The notes: generated from the letters alone by a model not told the origin. A stretch of 64,000 bases of DNA from Micrococcales bacterium 31B (GCA_022803075.1 JAFFTF010000006.1:276150-340149); one strand, 5' to 3'. Positions 8,922 through 18,455 are shown, numbered from the stretch's first letter. Made by a program: numbers and translations.

Positions 8922-8959
8922 CGACGCGCCGCGAATCTCGTCATAACTGTAGGGAGATC

Positions 8960-9919
8960 ATGTCCAGTCACAGCGGGACCAGCGCGATCATCAAGGCCTT
9001 CATCGCAAACCTTGGCATCGCCATCCTGAAGTTCATTGCTTTTCTTATTTCTGGTGCGACCTCGATGCTCGCGGAGTCTGTGCACTCGCTGGCGGACTCC
9101 ACCAATCAGGTATTGCTGCTGGTGGGCGGCAAGCGTGCTAAACGTGCCGCAACGGACGAACACCCCTTCGGCTACGGTCGCGACCGTTACATCTACGCGT
9201 TTATCGTCGCCATCATCTTGTTCAGCGTGGGCGGCGTGTTCGCGATCTACGAGGGCATCCACAAGGTGCAGCACCCGGAGCCCATCGAGACGTGGTGGCT
9301 GCCCGTAGCGGTGCTGGTGGGCGCGATCGGCCTGGAGACGTGGTCTTTCAAGGGTGCCATCGATGAGTCCAATAAGGTGCGAGGTCGGCAGGCGTGGACG
9401 ACGTTCATTCGCCGCTCGAAGTCGCCCGAACTGCCGGTGGTCTTGCTGGAGGATTTCGCAGCGTTGGTCGGCCTCGTGCTCGCGTTGGTCGGCGTGGGCG
9501 TTTCGATTCTCACCGGTAACGGACTCTGGGATGGCATCGGCACCATCAGCATCGGTGTCTTGCTGGTCGTAGTGGCCATTGTGCTGGGCATCGAAACGAA
9601 GTCGCTGCTGCTCGGCGAGGGCGCCACGGACGAGGACGTCGCAACGCTGCACACTGCGATCTCGGGCACCGCAGGCGTCGAGCGCATCATTCACATGAAG
9701 ACCCTCTACCTCGGCCCCGAGGAACTACTGGTGGCGGCGAAGATTGCGGTACCCGCAGCGGACTCGGCCGCCGCGGTGGCCGCAGCCATCGACGCCGCCG
9801 AAAAGAACATTCGCGCAGCCCTGCCGGTGGCGCGCGTCATCTATCTCGAGCCCGACGTCTTCCAGGCGGGCTACGTGGCAGCAGAGCGCCCCGAAGCGCC
9901 CGCTGCGCCGAGCCACTGA
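8960..9919 (+). CDS. Cation diffusion facilitator (CDF) family transporter
   Basis: This 319-residue membrane protein has the CDF pattern. The first metal-binding helix carries SVHSLADSTNQ. The HPFGYGRDRYIYAF segment follows and is the standard marker of the family. The second metal helix reads VVLLEDFAALVG, so the usual HxxxD is replaced by an acidic ED pair, as in the SLC30A9-like branch. The cytoplasmic C-terminal domain (about 215-305) is present. These proteins export Zn, Mn, Fe or related divalent ions in exchange for protons; the metal cannot be assigned. ATG 8960 follows AGGGAG. Confidence 0.87.
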   Translation: MSSHSGTSAIIKAFIANLGIAILKFIAFLISGATSMLAESVHSLADSTNQVLLLVGGKRAKRAATDEHPFGYGRDRYIYAFIVAIILFSVGGVFAIYEGIHKVQHPEPIETWWLPVAVLVGAIGLETWSFKGAIDESNKVRGRQAWTTFIRRSKSPELPVVLLEDFAALVGLVLALVGVGVSILTGNGLWDGIGTISIGVLLVVVAIVLGIETKSLLLGEGATDEDVATLHTAISGTAGVERIIHMKTLYLGPEELLVAAKIAVPAADSAAAVAAAIDAAEKNIRAALPVARVIYLEPDVFQAGYVAAERPEAPAAPSH

Positions 9920-10024
9920 GTGATCGGGACGCAGCGCCCGCGTTTACGCAAGGTCATGAAGGTGGAGTGGAGCGGGCGAACTCGCCTACGCTGAGAGCAG
10001 CAGACACAGCATGGAAGGTGGCTC

Positions 10025-10432
10025 GTGGTGAGTTACGCAGGCGATATCAGCGTGCAGGAGGCCTGGGACAAGGTCTCGAACGGGGCCATTTTGGTCGACG
10101 TCCGCACAGCGGCAGAGTGCAACTTCGTAGGGGTACCCGACCTCGCTGAACTGGGACGGGAGGCTGCTTTTCTAGAGTGGAACCAACTCGGAACGGGTAA
10201 GAATCCCAACTTTGAAACTCAACTTCGGGAGGTCGTCGAGGCGAACCCCGGGTCGGAGTTTGTGTTCCTGTGTCGCAGTGGGCAACGTTCGCAGGGCGCG
10301 GCGACTGCCGCAACCGCGCTGGGGGCCACCGCCTTCAACATCGTTGACGGTTTCGAGGGGCAGTTGGACACCAACGCTCACCGTGGCGTGGGGGGCTGGA
10401 AGACCGCCGGCCTACCGTGGAAGCAGAGCTAA
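10025..10432 (+). CDS. Rhodanese-like sulfurtransferase
   Basis: This is a single-domain rhodanese of 135 residues. It shows the ILVDVRTAAECNFVG entry, the active-site loop CRSGQRS with Cys83 as persulfide carrier, and the closing FNIVDGFEGQLD. It starts with GTG 10025, five bases after GGAAGGT. Its stop is two bases before the metZ start, so the two genes are co-translated. The same pairing (rhodanese just before metZ) is known in Mycobacterium, which suggests that it hands sulfane sulfur to, or recycles it for, homocysteine synthesis. The loop CRSGQRS fits sulfurtransferases rather than arsenate reductases. Confidence 0.9.
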   Translation: MVSYAGDISVQEAWDKVSNGAILVDVRTAAECNFVGVPDLAELGREAAFLEWNQLGTGKNPNFETQLREVVEANPGSEFVFLCRSGQRSQGAATAATALGATAFNIVDGFEGQLDTNAHRGVGGWKTAGLPWKQS

Positions 10433-10434
10433 CC

Positions 10435-11631
10435 ATGACGAAGAAAGCCGGCACCACGCGCGCCTTGCGACCCGCGACCCTCGCCGTGCGCGGCGGCCTA
10501 GCCCGCAGTGAGTTCAGCGAAACCAGCGAGGCTCTCTACCTCAACTCCGGCTACGTGTATGAGTCGGCCGGGGAGGCGGAGGCCGCGTTCAAAGGCGACA
10601 TTGAGCGCTTTGTGTACTCGCGCTACGGCAACCCAACGGTCAGCGTTTTCGAGCAGCGTCTCGCCCAGATTGAGGGCTACGAGGCGTGCTTCGCGACAGC
10701 CTCCGGCATGAGCGCCGTTTTCAATGCCCTCGCGGCCCTGCTCGGCGCGGGCGACCGCATCGTCGCGGCGAAGTCGCTATTCGGCTCGTGCTTCGTCATT
10801 ATCGACGAGATCCTGCCGCGCTGGGGCGTGCAGGCCGAGTTTGTTGACGGCAGCGACATCGAGCAGTGGGAGCGCGCACTGTCGACTCCCGCGCAGGCAG
10901 TCTTCTTTGAGTCTCCCTCCAACCCGATGATCGAGATCGTTGACATCCAGCGCGTGACCGAGTTGGCGCACGCGGCGGGGGCCAAGGTGGTGCTGGACAA
11001 CGTATTCGCCACCCCGGTGCTGCAACGCGGCCAGGATTACGGCGTCGACATCGTCGTGTACTCCGCCACCAAACACATTGATGGCCAGGGGCGCGTCATG
11101 GGTGGCGCGATCCTGGGCTCCAAGGAGTTCATCGACGGGCCGGTGCAAAACCTCATGCGGCACACGGGGCCGTCGCTGTCGCCGTTTAACGCCTGGGTGC
11201 TCACCAAGGGCCTCGAAACGATGGCGATGCGGGTCGAGAAGTCGTCGGCGTCGGCGCTCGCGATCGCAACCGAGTTGGAGGGCTTGTCTGGGGTGAACTG
11301 GGTCAAGTACCCGCTGCTGCCCTCGCACCCGCAATACGAGTTGGCGCGCTCGCAGATGACCGCAGGCGGCACCGTGATCACGTTCGAAGTAGACGGCGGT
11401 CAGTCGCGTGCGTTTGAGGTGGTCGATGCCCTCGAGGTGATCGACATATCGAACAACTTGGGCGATTCGAAATCGCTGATCACGCACCCTGCCACCACGA
11501 CACATCGGCGGCTGGGGCCCGAGGGCCGCGCTGCGGTAGGCATCACCGATGGCGTGATCCGTCTGAGCGTGGGTCTCGAAGACCCGGCGGACCTCATGGA
11601 GGACCTGCGCATCGCGCTCGGCGCTAACTGA
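10435..11631 (+). CDS. metZ: O-succinylhomoserine sulfhydrylase
   Basis: This 398-residue PLP enzyme belongs to the Cys/Met metabolism family. Visible are the SRYGNPT motif near the N terminus, the FATASGMSA PLP-phosphate region, VFFESPSNP, VVLDNVFATP with the PLP-contacting Asp, and SATKHIDGQGR with the Schiff-base Lys213. The C terminus carries SVGLEDPADL. HIDGQGR and the overall pattern fit MetZ (O-succinylhomoserine plus sulfide to homocysteine) better than MetB or MetC. ATG 10435 is chosen; an in-frame GTG at 10417 overlaps the rhodanese. The two genes form a sulfur-assimilation operon. The gene is convergent with the aminotransferase gene, with only 12 bases between the stops. Confidence 0.92.
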   Translation: MTKKAGTTRALRPATLAVRGGLARSEFSETSEALYLNSGYVYESAGEAEAAFKGDIERFVYSRYGNPTVSVFEQRLAQIEGYEACFATASGMSAVFNALAALLGAGDRIVAAKSLFGSCFVIIDEILPRWGVQAEFVDGSDIEQWERALSTPAQAVFFESPSNPMIEIVDIQRVTELAHAAGAKVVLDNVFATPVLQRGQDYGVDIVVYSATKHIDGQGRVMGGAILGSKEFIDGPVQNLMRHTGPSLSPFNAWVLTKGLETMAMRVEKSSASALAIATELEGLSGVNWVKYPLLPSHPQYELARSQMTAGGTVITFEVDGGQSRAFEVVDALEVIDISNNLGDSKSLITHPATTTHRRLGPEGRAAVGITDGVIRLSVGLEDPADLMEDLRIALGAN

Positions 11632-11643
11632 GCCCCGCGCGTT

Positions 11644-12882
11644 TTAGCGGGCTGCCGCTGCGATGTCGGCCACCGCGTCGAGCGCGCGGTCGAGGTGTTC
11701 GCGCGTGACGAAGTAGTGGGGCGAGGCGCGCACCACGGCCTCGCGGCGAGCGAGGCTCTCGTCGAGGGGGCTGGCATTCGCGTGGACCACGCCCACGCGC
11801 ACCCTACGCGCCCACAGGGCCTCTGCGGTCTCGCTCGGGCTGCGCCCTGCGACGGTGAACGAGATGATGGCGGAGGCGGGGTGATTAGCGGCCTCGCGGT
11901 CGTGCACCTGGACGCCCGCGATGCGGGCGAGCCCCTCACGCAGGTACTGGCCGCGGCGCTGGGTCGCGGCACACGCGGCGTCCACCCCGAGGGCCAAGAG
12001 GTAGCGGGCGGCCTCGCCGAGGCCGAGTCGCGCCGCGATGCTGGCCTCGGCGTATTCGAATCGGCTGCTGGTGGGGGCCTGCGCGTAAACGCCGGCCGCG
12101 AGGCTGGCGGCATGCTGATCAGGCAATACGTTCGTAATGTGTTCAGCGAGTCCGTCGCGTAGCCACAGCGCACCCGTGCCGCGCGGGCCGCGCAGCCATT
12201 TGCGGCCGTTCATCACTGCGGCGTCCGCCCCGAGCGCGAACACATCGACGGGCAATTGCCCCACCTGCTGCGTCGTATCCACCATGACGAGGGCCCCTGC
12301 CTCGCGGGCCAACCGGGCGGTGCCCGCCACGTCCGTCACGCCCCCGTTGTCGCTCGGCACCGTCACGAGGCACGCGAGCCGCACGCGGCCCTGCGCGAGG
12401 GCGCCCGCCCACACCTCGGGGTTGATCTGGCCGTCCGGGCCCACGGGAATCCGCACCACGCGCACGCCAAAACGTTGCTTGAGGTAGGCGGTAGCCAAAG
12501 CGTTGGCCGCGAACTCCGTCTCCGGGACCAGTACCGTATCGCCCGGCCCGAGGCCCAGCCCGCACACAAACTGGGTCGACGCGAAGCCCGCTGAGGTGCC
12601 GAGCGCGATTCGCGAGGCGGCGCCCGGCCGCGTGTCTCCGAACAGCTCGGCGACACGCGTGCGCGTGAGCGTGAGTTCCTCCGCGACCATCGCCTCGGCC
12701 GTATAGCCTCCCACCTCGGCCTCCAGGCGGAGGTGGCGCACCATGCGGTCGATGACGCTCTCCGGTGGCAACGACGAACCCGCAGAGTTCAGGAAGACCT
12801 GCCCCTCGGCGGCTGGAGTGTCCGCCGCGATGCGCTCGAGGTCGAGCGCGCGAGCGTCCTCGTCAAAGCCGTCGCCGTTCAT
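11644..12882 (-). CDS. Aminotransferase class V-fold PLP enzyme
   Basis: The 412-residue protein has the class V / NifS-like fold. It has FLNSAGSSLPP at the N terminus, the VMVDTTQQVGQLPVDV segment with the PLP-binding Asp and Gln, and the Schiff-base lysine in NGRKWLRGPRGTG (Lys228). No NifS/SufS active-site cysteine loop is evident near the C terminus, so a role in Fe-S assembly is unlikely. It may act on an amino acid or a kynurenine-like substrate; the reaction cannot be assigned. The start overlaps the stop of the AI-2E transporter gene by four bases (ATGA), so the two genes are translationally coupled. Confidence 0.82.
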   Translation of the reverse strand: MNGDGFDEDARALDLERIAADTPAAEGQVFLNSAGSSLPPESVIDRMVRHLRLEAEVGGYTAEAMVAEELTLTRTRVAELFGDTRPGAASRIALGTSAGFASTQFVCGLGLGPGDTVLVPETEFAANALATAYLKQRFGVRVVRIPVGPDGQINPEVWAGALAQGRVRLACLVTVPSDNGGVTDVAGTARLAREAGALVMVDTTQQVGQLPVDVFALGADAAVMNGRKWLRGPRGTGALWLRDGLAEHITNVLPDQHAASLAAGVYAQAPTSSRFEYAEASIAARLGLGEAARYLLALGVDAACAATQRRGQYLREGLARIAGVQVHDREAANHPASAIISFTVAGRSPSETAEALWARRVRVGVVHANASPLDESLARREAVVRASPHYFVTREHLDRALDAVADIAAAAR

Positions 12883-14153
12883 CGCGCACCGTCGCGGCCG
12901 GCCTCGCCGGGCGTTGCGGGTTCGGACGCCCCCTCGGCCCGTTCTCCCTTCGACTCGCCCTCCTGCGTGGCGGCGCGGGCCGCGTCAGCCCCGACACCCG
13001 GCCCCCCGGGGTCCGCGACCGCGCCAGCCGACGAGGCGTCCGGAACCCCTGTCGGCACGGGCCGCAACGGGTCGCTGCCGAGCGCGGGGAACTGGTCTCT
13101 GCCCACCCAATACAAGACCACCGAGTTCGCGAGAGCCAGCGCGGGAACGGCGAACATGGCGCCGATGATGCCGCCGAGGCTCGTGCCCGCGATCACGCCG
13201 AGCAGGACGGCGAGGGGGTGCAGCGAGACGGCCTTGCCCATCAGGAACGGCTGCAGCACGTGGCCCTCCAACTGCTGCACGGCGAGGATGATAATGAGCA
13301 TGATGAGGGCAAACGGCGGGCCCTTGACCACGAGGGCAACCAGCACCGCGAGCGCGCCGGTGACGAGCGCGCCGACAATCGGCACGAACGACCCGAAAAA
13401 GACGATCAGGCCGATGGGTACGACGAACGGTAGCCCCAGGGCGAGGGCGCCCAGGGCAATGCCCACCGAGTCCACCGCGGCGACGATGATCTGCGTCTGC
13501 ACGTAGGCGCCAAGCGAGCGCCAGCCGCGGCGGAAGGCCTCGTGAATGGGCTGCCGCGACGTGCGCGGCAGCAGCAGCATGATCCAACGCCAGATGCGGT
13601 CGCCCTCGGCCACGAAAAAGTAGGTCGTAAACAGCGTGATGGCGAGGCCCGCCATGATCGCGCCCGCCGTGCCCGTGACGCTCACCGCGCCGGTGGCGAT
13701 GCGGCCCGCGTTGTCTTGAATGTTCGACATCAGGTTTGCGGTGATTTCGGTGTACTGCGCGTCGGTAATGGCAAACGGGCTGTTCTGTAGCCATGCGAAA
13801 ACTTGGTTGAGGCCCTCGACGGCCTGGTCGCGCACCTCGGGGAATCCGCGAATCAACTGCTGCACCGCGACCGTCAGCAGCCCCACCACGACCAGCAGCA
13901 CGCTCAGCAGGGCGATCATGCCTGTGACGTGCATGTTCCAGGAGGTTCTGCGGTGTAGCCAGAGCGCCACGGGACGGATCAAGACCGTTAACAGAATCGA
14001 CACCATTATGGGGATCATGATGTCGGCAAGCTTCATGAGGCCGAAGACAATCAACCCCACGGCGGCGATGATGACGAGGAACCGCCAGGCCCAACTTGCC
14101 GCCACCTTGACGCCGCGGGGGACTGGCTCGGACACAGCGTTTTCTCTGCTCAT
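12879..14153 (-). CDS. AI-2E family transporter
   Basis: This 424-residue polytopic membrane protein has the AI-2E/PerM layout: paired N-terminal helices (AWRFLVIIAAVGLIVFGLMK, MIPIMVSILLTVLIRPVALW), a soluble section (IRGFPEVRDQAVEGLNQVF) and a C-terminal set of helices with PFVVPIGLIVFFGSFVPIVG, LEGHVLQPFLMGKAVSLHPL and GIIGAMFAVPALAL, all typical of the family. The final 70 residues are a Pro/Ala/Glu-rich hydrophilic tail. Family members export small molecules or ions; signalling by AI-2 is proven only for a few. ATG 14153 follows GAGGAGAAA. It is the first gene of the operon with the aminotransferase. Confidence 0.86.
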   Translation of the reverse strand: MSRENAVSEPVPRGVKVAASWAWRFLVIIAAVGLIVFGLMKLADIMIPIMVSILLTVLIRPVALWLHRRTSWNMHVTGMIALLSVLLVVVGLLTVAVQQLIRGFPEVRDQAVEGLNQVFAWLQNSPFAITDAQYTEITANLMSNIQDNAGRIATGAVSVTGTAGAIMAGLAITLFTTYFFVAEGDRIWRWIMLLLPRTSRQPIHEAFRRGWRSLGAYVQTQIIVAAVDSVGIALGALALGLPFVVPIGLIVFFGSFVPIVGALVTGALAVLVALVVKGPPFALIMLIIILAVQQLEGHVLQPFLMGKAVSLHPLAVLLGVIAGTSLGGIIGAMFAVPALALANSVVLYWVGRDQFPALGSDPLRPVPTGVPDASSAGAVADPGGPGVGADAARAATQEGESKGERAEGASEPATPGEAGRDGAR

Positions 14154-14317
14154 TGCCGGTTTCTCCTCAAAGTCCAGAGATAGAGTTTTGCGTTTGTGTA
14201 GTATCCATCACAGGCCATCCGGACTGTGTAATTAGGTGTCGCGTACTGTTATAGCGACCGGCGTGTAAGTCTTTCATGCCCCATCAAGTCTGAACACCTC
14301 TCTCTTAAGGAGTCAGA

Positions 14318-17300
14318 ATGCCAACTTCGGTCAACGCGGTCCAAGCAGGGCTTGGATCGTCGAACCTCATCATTGTGGGGGTGATCGCAGTCCTCACCCT
14401 CGCGGCTCTCGGCCTCGGCCTCATGTTCAGAGCGCAGGTGATGAAGGCCGACGCGGGCTCCCCCAAGATGCAAGAGATCGCGAGCGCAGTTGAGGAGGGA
14501 GCCAAGGCCTACCTCACGCGTCAGTTTCGGACGCTCGCGCTCTTCGTTTTGTTGGTATTTGCACTCCTCTTTCTCCTCCCCGGCGACACGGGGGTACGAC
14601 TCGGCCGCTCGATCGCATTTCTGATCGGGGCCGGCTTCTCGGCCGTGATTGGCTCGGTGGGCATGCGTCTCGCCGTGAAGGCAAACGTGCGCGTGGCGGC
14701 CGCCGCGGGCGGCAAGGACGGCTACGCCGCGGGTGCCAAGGTCGCGTTCCGCACGGGCGGCACGGTGGGTCTCTTCACCGTCGGCTTGGGACTGTTGGGG
14801 GCCACGGGCGCCGTCCTGATCTTCCGCGAGGAGGCTCCGGGCGTGCTCGAGGGCTTCGGCTTCGGTGCGGCGCTGCTGGCGATGTTCATGCGTGTCGGCG
14901 GCGGCATTTTCACGAAGGCCGCTGACGTGGGTGCCGACCTGGTCGGCAAGGTCGAGCAGGGCATTCCCGAGGACGACCCCCGCAACCCCGCCACCATTGC
15001 CGATAACGTCGGCGACAACGTGGGTGACTGCGCGGGCATGGCCGCCGACCTGTTCGAGTCGTACGCCGTGACGCTCGTGGCGTCGCTGATCCTGGGTAAG
15101 GCCGCCTTCGGCGAGCAAGGCCTCGTGTTCCCGCTGCTGATCGCGTCCATCGGCATGATTACGGCAGCCGTGGGTGTCTATTTGACCAGGATGCGCCGTG
15201 GAGAGAATGGCCTCGTAGCTATCAACCGCGGATTCTATATTTCTGCAGTGATCGGCGCCGTGCTCAGCGTGGTGGCGGCCTACGTGTACCTGCCGTCCAA
15301 ATTTGAGTCCGTTTCGTTCGCCTCGGTGGGCCTCGCTAGCCCCTACACGTACACCGACGCGAACGGCGCCCAGGTGGCCCTGATTACGGGTGATCCTCGC
15401 ATGCTGGCCTCCATCGCGGTGATCGTCGGCATCGTGCTGGCGGGCGTCATCTTGTGGCTCACGGGTTTCTTCACCGGAACGGACAAGCCGCCCACCATGA
15501 AAGTGGCCCGCACGTCACGCACCGGTGCGGCCACGGTGGTGCTTTCGGGCATAGGCGTCGGCTTCGAATCGGCCGTCTACACCGCGGTAGCCATCGGCGC
15601 CGCAGTCGCGTTCCTGTTCACCCTCTCGGGAGGGCTGCTGCCTCTGGGTCTGTTCTTCCTCGCCATCGCGGGCTGCGGCTTGCTCACCACCGTCGGCGTC
15701 ATCGTCGCTATGGACACCTTCGGCCCGGTTTCTGATAACGCACAGGGCATCGCCGAAATGTCGGGCGAGGCCTCCGAAGAGGCCGCCGAGATCCTGACGG
15801 GTCTGGACGCGGTCGGCAACACGACCAAGGCCATCACCAAGGGCATCGCCATCGCGACGGCTGTGCTCGCGGCTGCAGCGCTGTTCGGCTCCTACCGCGA
15901 TGCCGTCTCCACGGCCCTCAACGAGGTCTCGCAGGACGCTCTGGCGAACGCCCCGGTGCTCATGCAGACGGCGCTCAGCAACTTTCAGATCTTCACGCCC
16001 ACGAATATCTTCGGCTTGATCTTGGGTGGTGCGGTGGTTTTCCTCTTCGCGGGTCTGGCCACCGACGCGGTGACGCGCGCGGCCGGTTCCATCGTGTACG
16101 AGGTGCGCCGTCAGTTCCGGGATAACCCGGGCATCATGACGTTCGAAACCAAGCCGAACTACGCGGCCTGCGTTGACATCTGCACGAAGGATTCACTCCG
16201 GGAACTGGTGACGCCGGGCCTCCTCGCAGCCATGGCGCCTATCGCGGTTGGCTTCGGTCTCGGCCCGGGGCCACTCGCGGCGTTCCTGGCTGGCTCGATC
16301 ATCACCGGTGTTCTCATGGCCGTGTTCCTCTCGAACGCGGGTGGTGCGTGGGACAACGCGAAGAAGATTGTCGAAGACGGCTCGTACGGCGGCAAGGGCA
16401 GTGATGCGCACGCGGCAACCGTCATCGGCGACACCGTGGGCGACCCGTTTAAAGACACCGCGGGCCCCGCCATCAACCCCTTGATCAAGGTAATGAACCT
16501 GGTTGCCCTACTCATCGTTCCTACGGTTGTAACCTTAAGCGTGGGCGAAAACGAAAATACGGGCGGGCGCATCATCATTGCGTTGCTGGCCCTAGTAGTC
16601 ATTATTGGAGCCGTATTGGCCTCGAAGTTGCGTCGTTCCAGCATGGACGAAGACTTTGAGGACGACGTCGACTTCGTCGATGAATCTGACGAAGACATCG
16701 AAGGCGGCGGAGATCCGAGCGTTGCTCTGATCTCGGTCGAAGACGACCCTGCCACGCAGGTTGCGGGTTCGGACCCGCGAGACCTCTTCTCGGGGTCCAC
16801 GTCGCCGCGGGCGAGAGTTGATGAGGGCACACCCGAGTTCGAAACAAGCGAGGCGCCGGTCAGTTCATTCGTGGGTTCGCAGCCCCGAGCCGGGGCCTCG
16901 GTGCCGGGTGGCAGCGCCTCTGCTCGTGTCGTCCCAGTGCCCGTGAGCCGTGCAGAGACTCCAGTCGCATCTTACGAGGCGAGTTCGGCTGATGCTTCGG
17001 AGTTCACTGAAGCGCGGTCGGACGAGGGTGACTCTGGTCATCCGCTGGCTGACGCTGAGACGACCGATGCTGAGGCGGCTGATGCTGAGCTGGCTGACGC
17101 TGAGACGGCTGATGCTGAGCTGGCTGACGCTGAGACGGCCGAGCCGGAGTCGGCTGATGCTGAGTCGGCTGGCGCTGACTGGGCTGCACCGGAGTCGGTA
17201 TCGGCTGAGCCTGAGGCGGCCGACGCTGACTGGGCTGAACCCGAGTCGGCCGCGGCTGGAGATGACGCTCCGTACGGCGCGGCGGATGAATCGAGCGCGG

Positions 17301-18388
17301 GAGGCGCAAGTCCCGAGATCACAGATGAGCCCGCTGACGAGACTGCCAGCCACGCTTACAGTGACACCGTTGACGAGGCCGCCGACGCATATCCCGCCAA
17401 TTCCGAGACCGCATCTGGGTCGGACGGCGCTGTTGACGGGGCGGCGGCCACCTATGGCGCACTCGATGTTGGAGATCCCGTGGCGAGCGACGATGAGTCG
17501 GTCACCAACGGGCACGCGGCTGACACACAAAGCGCAAGTGCGCCCACCGCGGCGGAGGCTATAACTGCCGATGATTCCGGTGACTGGGCAGATTCGGCTC
17601 CCGAAGCCGTGTCTGACGAGACCGTGAATTCTTCGACCTGGATGGATTCGACTGAGGACGCCTCCGGCTCCGTCGACAGGTCAGATGCCCGTGCATCCGG
17701 CACTCCGAAGTCCGCGACCGCAGGTGACCCGATAGCTTCAGACTCGACCTTCAACGAAGGCGCCGAAGTTGCCTCGGCCGACGAGCCAGCAACAGTAGCA
17801 AGCGCTGGCGATACCGCAGACCCGGCTGCGGGTGCCGTGGCGGAGACTGCCCCCGCGGCGTCCGACACGAGCGACGATACCGCTGACTCGGCTGTGGTCG
17901 GCGTCGCCACTGTACGTGCTGCCCAGGTCGGTGCCACTCGTGCCGACAGCGGCAAGCGGTCGGCGCAGGTCACAGGCGATGCCCCGTTTGGTCCTGACTC
18001 GGCGTTGCCCCTGGACAATGGCAAGGGCCCAGAGGGGTTCACCATCAAGGGCAACTCGAACTCCATGAAGTACCACACGACCGAGTCGCCGTACTACAAG
18101 CGCACGAAGGCGGAGGTGTGGTTCCGAACCGAGGCCGCCGCCATCGCTGCCGGGTATCAGAATGCCGGGGGCAACCGCGGATTCTCGTTCGAGCCAGGCC
18201 CCTACCCGAACTCGGCGAAGCCCGCCGCAGACGGCTCTGGCCCCGAGGGCTACCCGATCAAGGGCAACGAGGACTCGAAGAAGTTCCACGGCCCGGATTC
18301 GCCGTGGTACGTCCGCACCAAGGCGGAATACTGGTTCAAGACCGAAGAGGACGCCCGCGCGGCCGGTTTTAAGAAGCCAGGCGAGTAG
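14318..18388 (+). CDS. hppA: K+-insensitive H+-pumping pyrophosphatase with long C-terminal extension
   Basis: Residues 1 to about 770 are a full membrane-bound pyrophosphatase, which couples hydrolysis of pyrophosphate to proton export across the cytoplasmic membrane. The substrate site is seen in EDDPRNPATIADNVGDNVGD and in the C-terminal DTVGDPFKDTAGPA. GNTTKAITKG carries the Lys and Thr typical of the potassium-independent class. After the last helix comes a hydrophilic extension of about 590 residues: an acidic linker, an Ala/Asp/Glu repeat region (about 910-975, units such as ADAETADAEL), a Ser/Asp/Glu-rich stretch, and two copies of a module of about 50 residues (1236-1290 and 1307-1355) with IKGN, KYH or KFH, SPYY or SPWY, RTKAE, WF and AAGF or AAGY. 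The usual enzyme is about 700-800 residues. ATG 14318 follows AAGGAG. Confidence 0.93.
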   Translation: MPTSVNAVQAGLGSSNLIIVGVIAVLTLAALGLGLMFRAQVMKADAGSPKMQEIASAVEEGAKAYLTRQFRTLALFVLLVFALLFLLPGDTGVRLGRSIAFLIGAGFSAVIGSVGMRLAVKANVRVAAAAGGKDGYAAGAKVAFRTGGTVGLFTVGLGLLGATGAVLIFREEAPGVLEGFGFGAALLAMFMRVGGGIFTKAADVGADLVGKVEQGIPEDDPRNPATIADNVGDNVGDCAGMAADLFESYAVTLVASLILGKAAFGEQGLVFPLLIASIGMITAAVGVYLTRMRRGENGLVAINRGFYISAVIGAVLSVVAAYVYLPSKFESVSFASVGLASPYTYTDANGAQVALITGDPRMLASIAVIVGIVLAGVILWLTGFFTGTDKPPTMKVARTSRTGAATVVLSGIGVGFESAVYTAVAIGAAVAFLFTLSGGLLPLGLFFLAIAGCGLLTTVGVIVAMDTFGPVSDNAQGIAEMSGEASEEAAEILTGLDAVGNTTKAITKGIAIATAVLAAAALFGSYRDAVSTALNEVSQDALANAPVLMQTALSNFQIFTPTNIFGLILGGAVVFLFAGLATDAVTRAAGSIVYEVRRQFRDNPGIMTFETKPNYAACVDICTKDSLRELVTPGLLAAMAPIAVGFGLGPGPLAAFLAGSIITGVLMAVFLSNAGGAWDNAKKIVEDGSYGGKGSDAHAATVIGDTVGDPFKDTAGPAINPLIKVMNLVALLIVPTVVTLSVGENENTGGRIIIALLALVVIIGAVLASKLRRSSMDEDFEDDVDFVDESDEDIEGGGDPSVALISVEDDPATQVAGSDPRDLFSGSTSPRARVDEGTPEFETSEAPVSSFVGSQPRAGASVPGGSASARVVPVPVSRAETPVASYEASSADASEFTEARSDEGDSGHPLADAETTDAEAADAELADAETADAELADAETAEPESADAESAGADWAAPESVSAEPEAADADWAEPESAAAGDDAPYGAADESSAGGASPEITDEPADETASHAYSDTVDEAADAYPANSETASGSDGAVDGAAATYGALDVGDPVASDDESVTNGHAADTQSASAPTAAEAITADDSGDWADSAPEAVSDETVNSSTWMDSTEDASGSVDRSDARASGTPKSATAGDPIASDSTFNEGAEVASADEPATVASAGDTADPAAGAVAETAPAASDTSDDTADSAVVGVATVRAAQVGATRADSGKRSAQVTGDAPFGPDSALPLDNGKGPEGFTIKGNSNSMKYHTTESPYYKRTKAEVWFRTEAAAIAAGYQNAGGNRGFSFEPGPYPNSAKPAADGSGPEGYPIKGNEDSKKFHGPDSPWYVRTKAEYWFKTEEDARAAGFKKPGE
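17048..17137 (+). repeat. 15/30-bp codon-phased repeats in the hppA extension
   Basis: GCTGACGCTGAGACG occurs at 17048-17062, 17093-17107 and 17123-17137, separated by close variants such as GCTGATGCTGAGCTG. The repeats keep reading frame and encode Ala-Asp-Ala-Glu units. Degenerate copies continue to about 17240. Confidence 0.8.
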
Positions 18389-18394
18389 GCATCA

Positions 18395-18434
18395 CGACAA
18401 GGGCTCCCACGAGTACTCGTGGGAGCCCTTGTCG
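18395..18434. terminator. Bidirectional terminator between hppA and the Rieske gene
   Basis: This is a perfect 40-bp palindrome: arms of 20 bp (18395-18414, 18415-18434) with no spacer, so the RNA loop would be about four bases. It lies 6 bases after the hppA stop and 21 bases beyond the stop of the convergent Rieske gene. There is no long T-run on either side. Confidence 0.75.
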
Positions 18435-18455
18435 CATCTGGTGCAGGTGTCGTGA

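Noticed and set aside
17040..17240. CRISPR-like short repeats
   Set aside because: The repeats are contiguous, codon-phased and encode Ala-Asp-Ala-Glu units inside hppA. There are no unique spacers.
18389..18455. A recombination or attachment site, because of the perfect 40-bp palindrome
   Set aside because: Its place between two convergent stops fits a bidirectional terminator, and no integrase or repeat copy is nearby.
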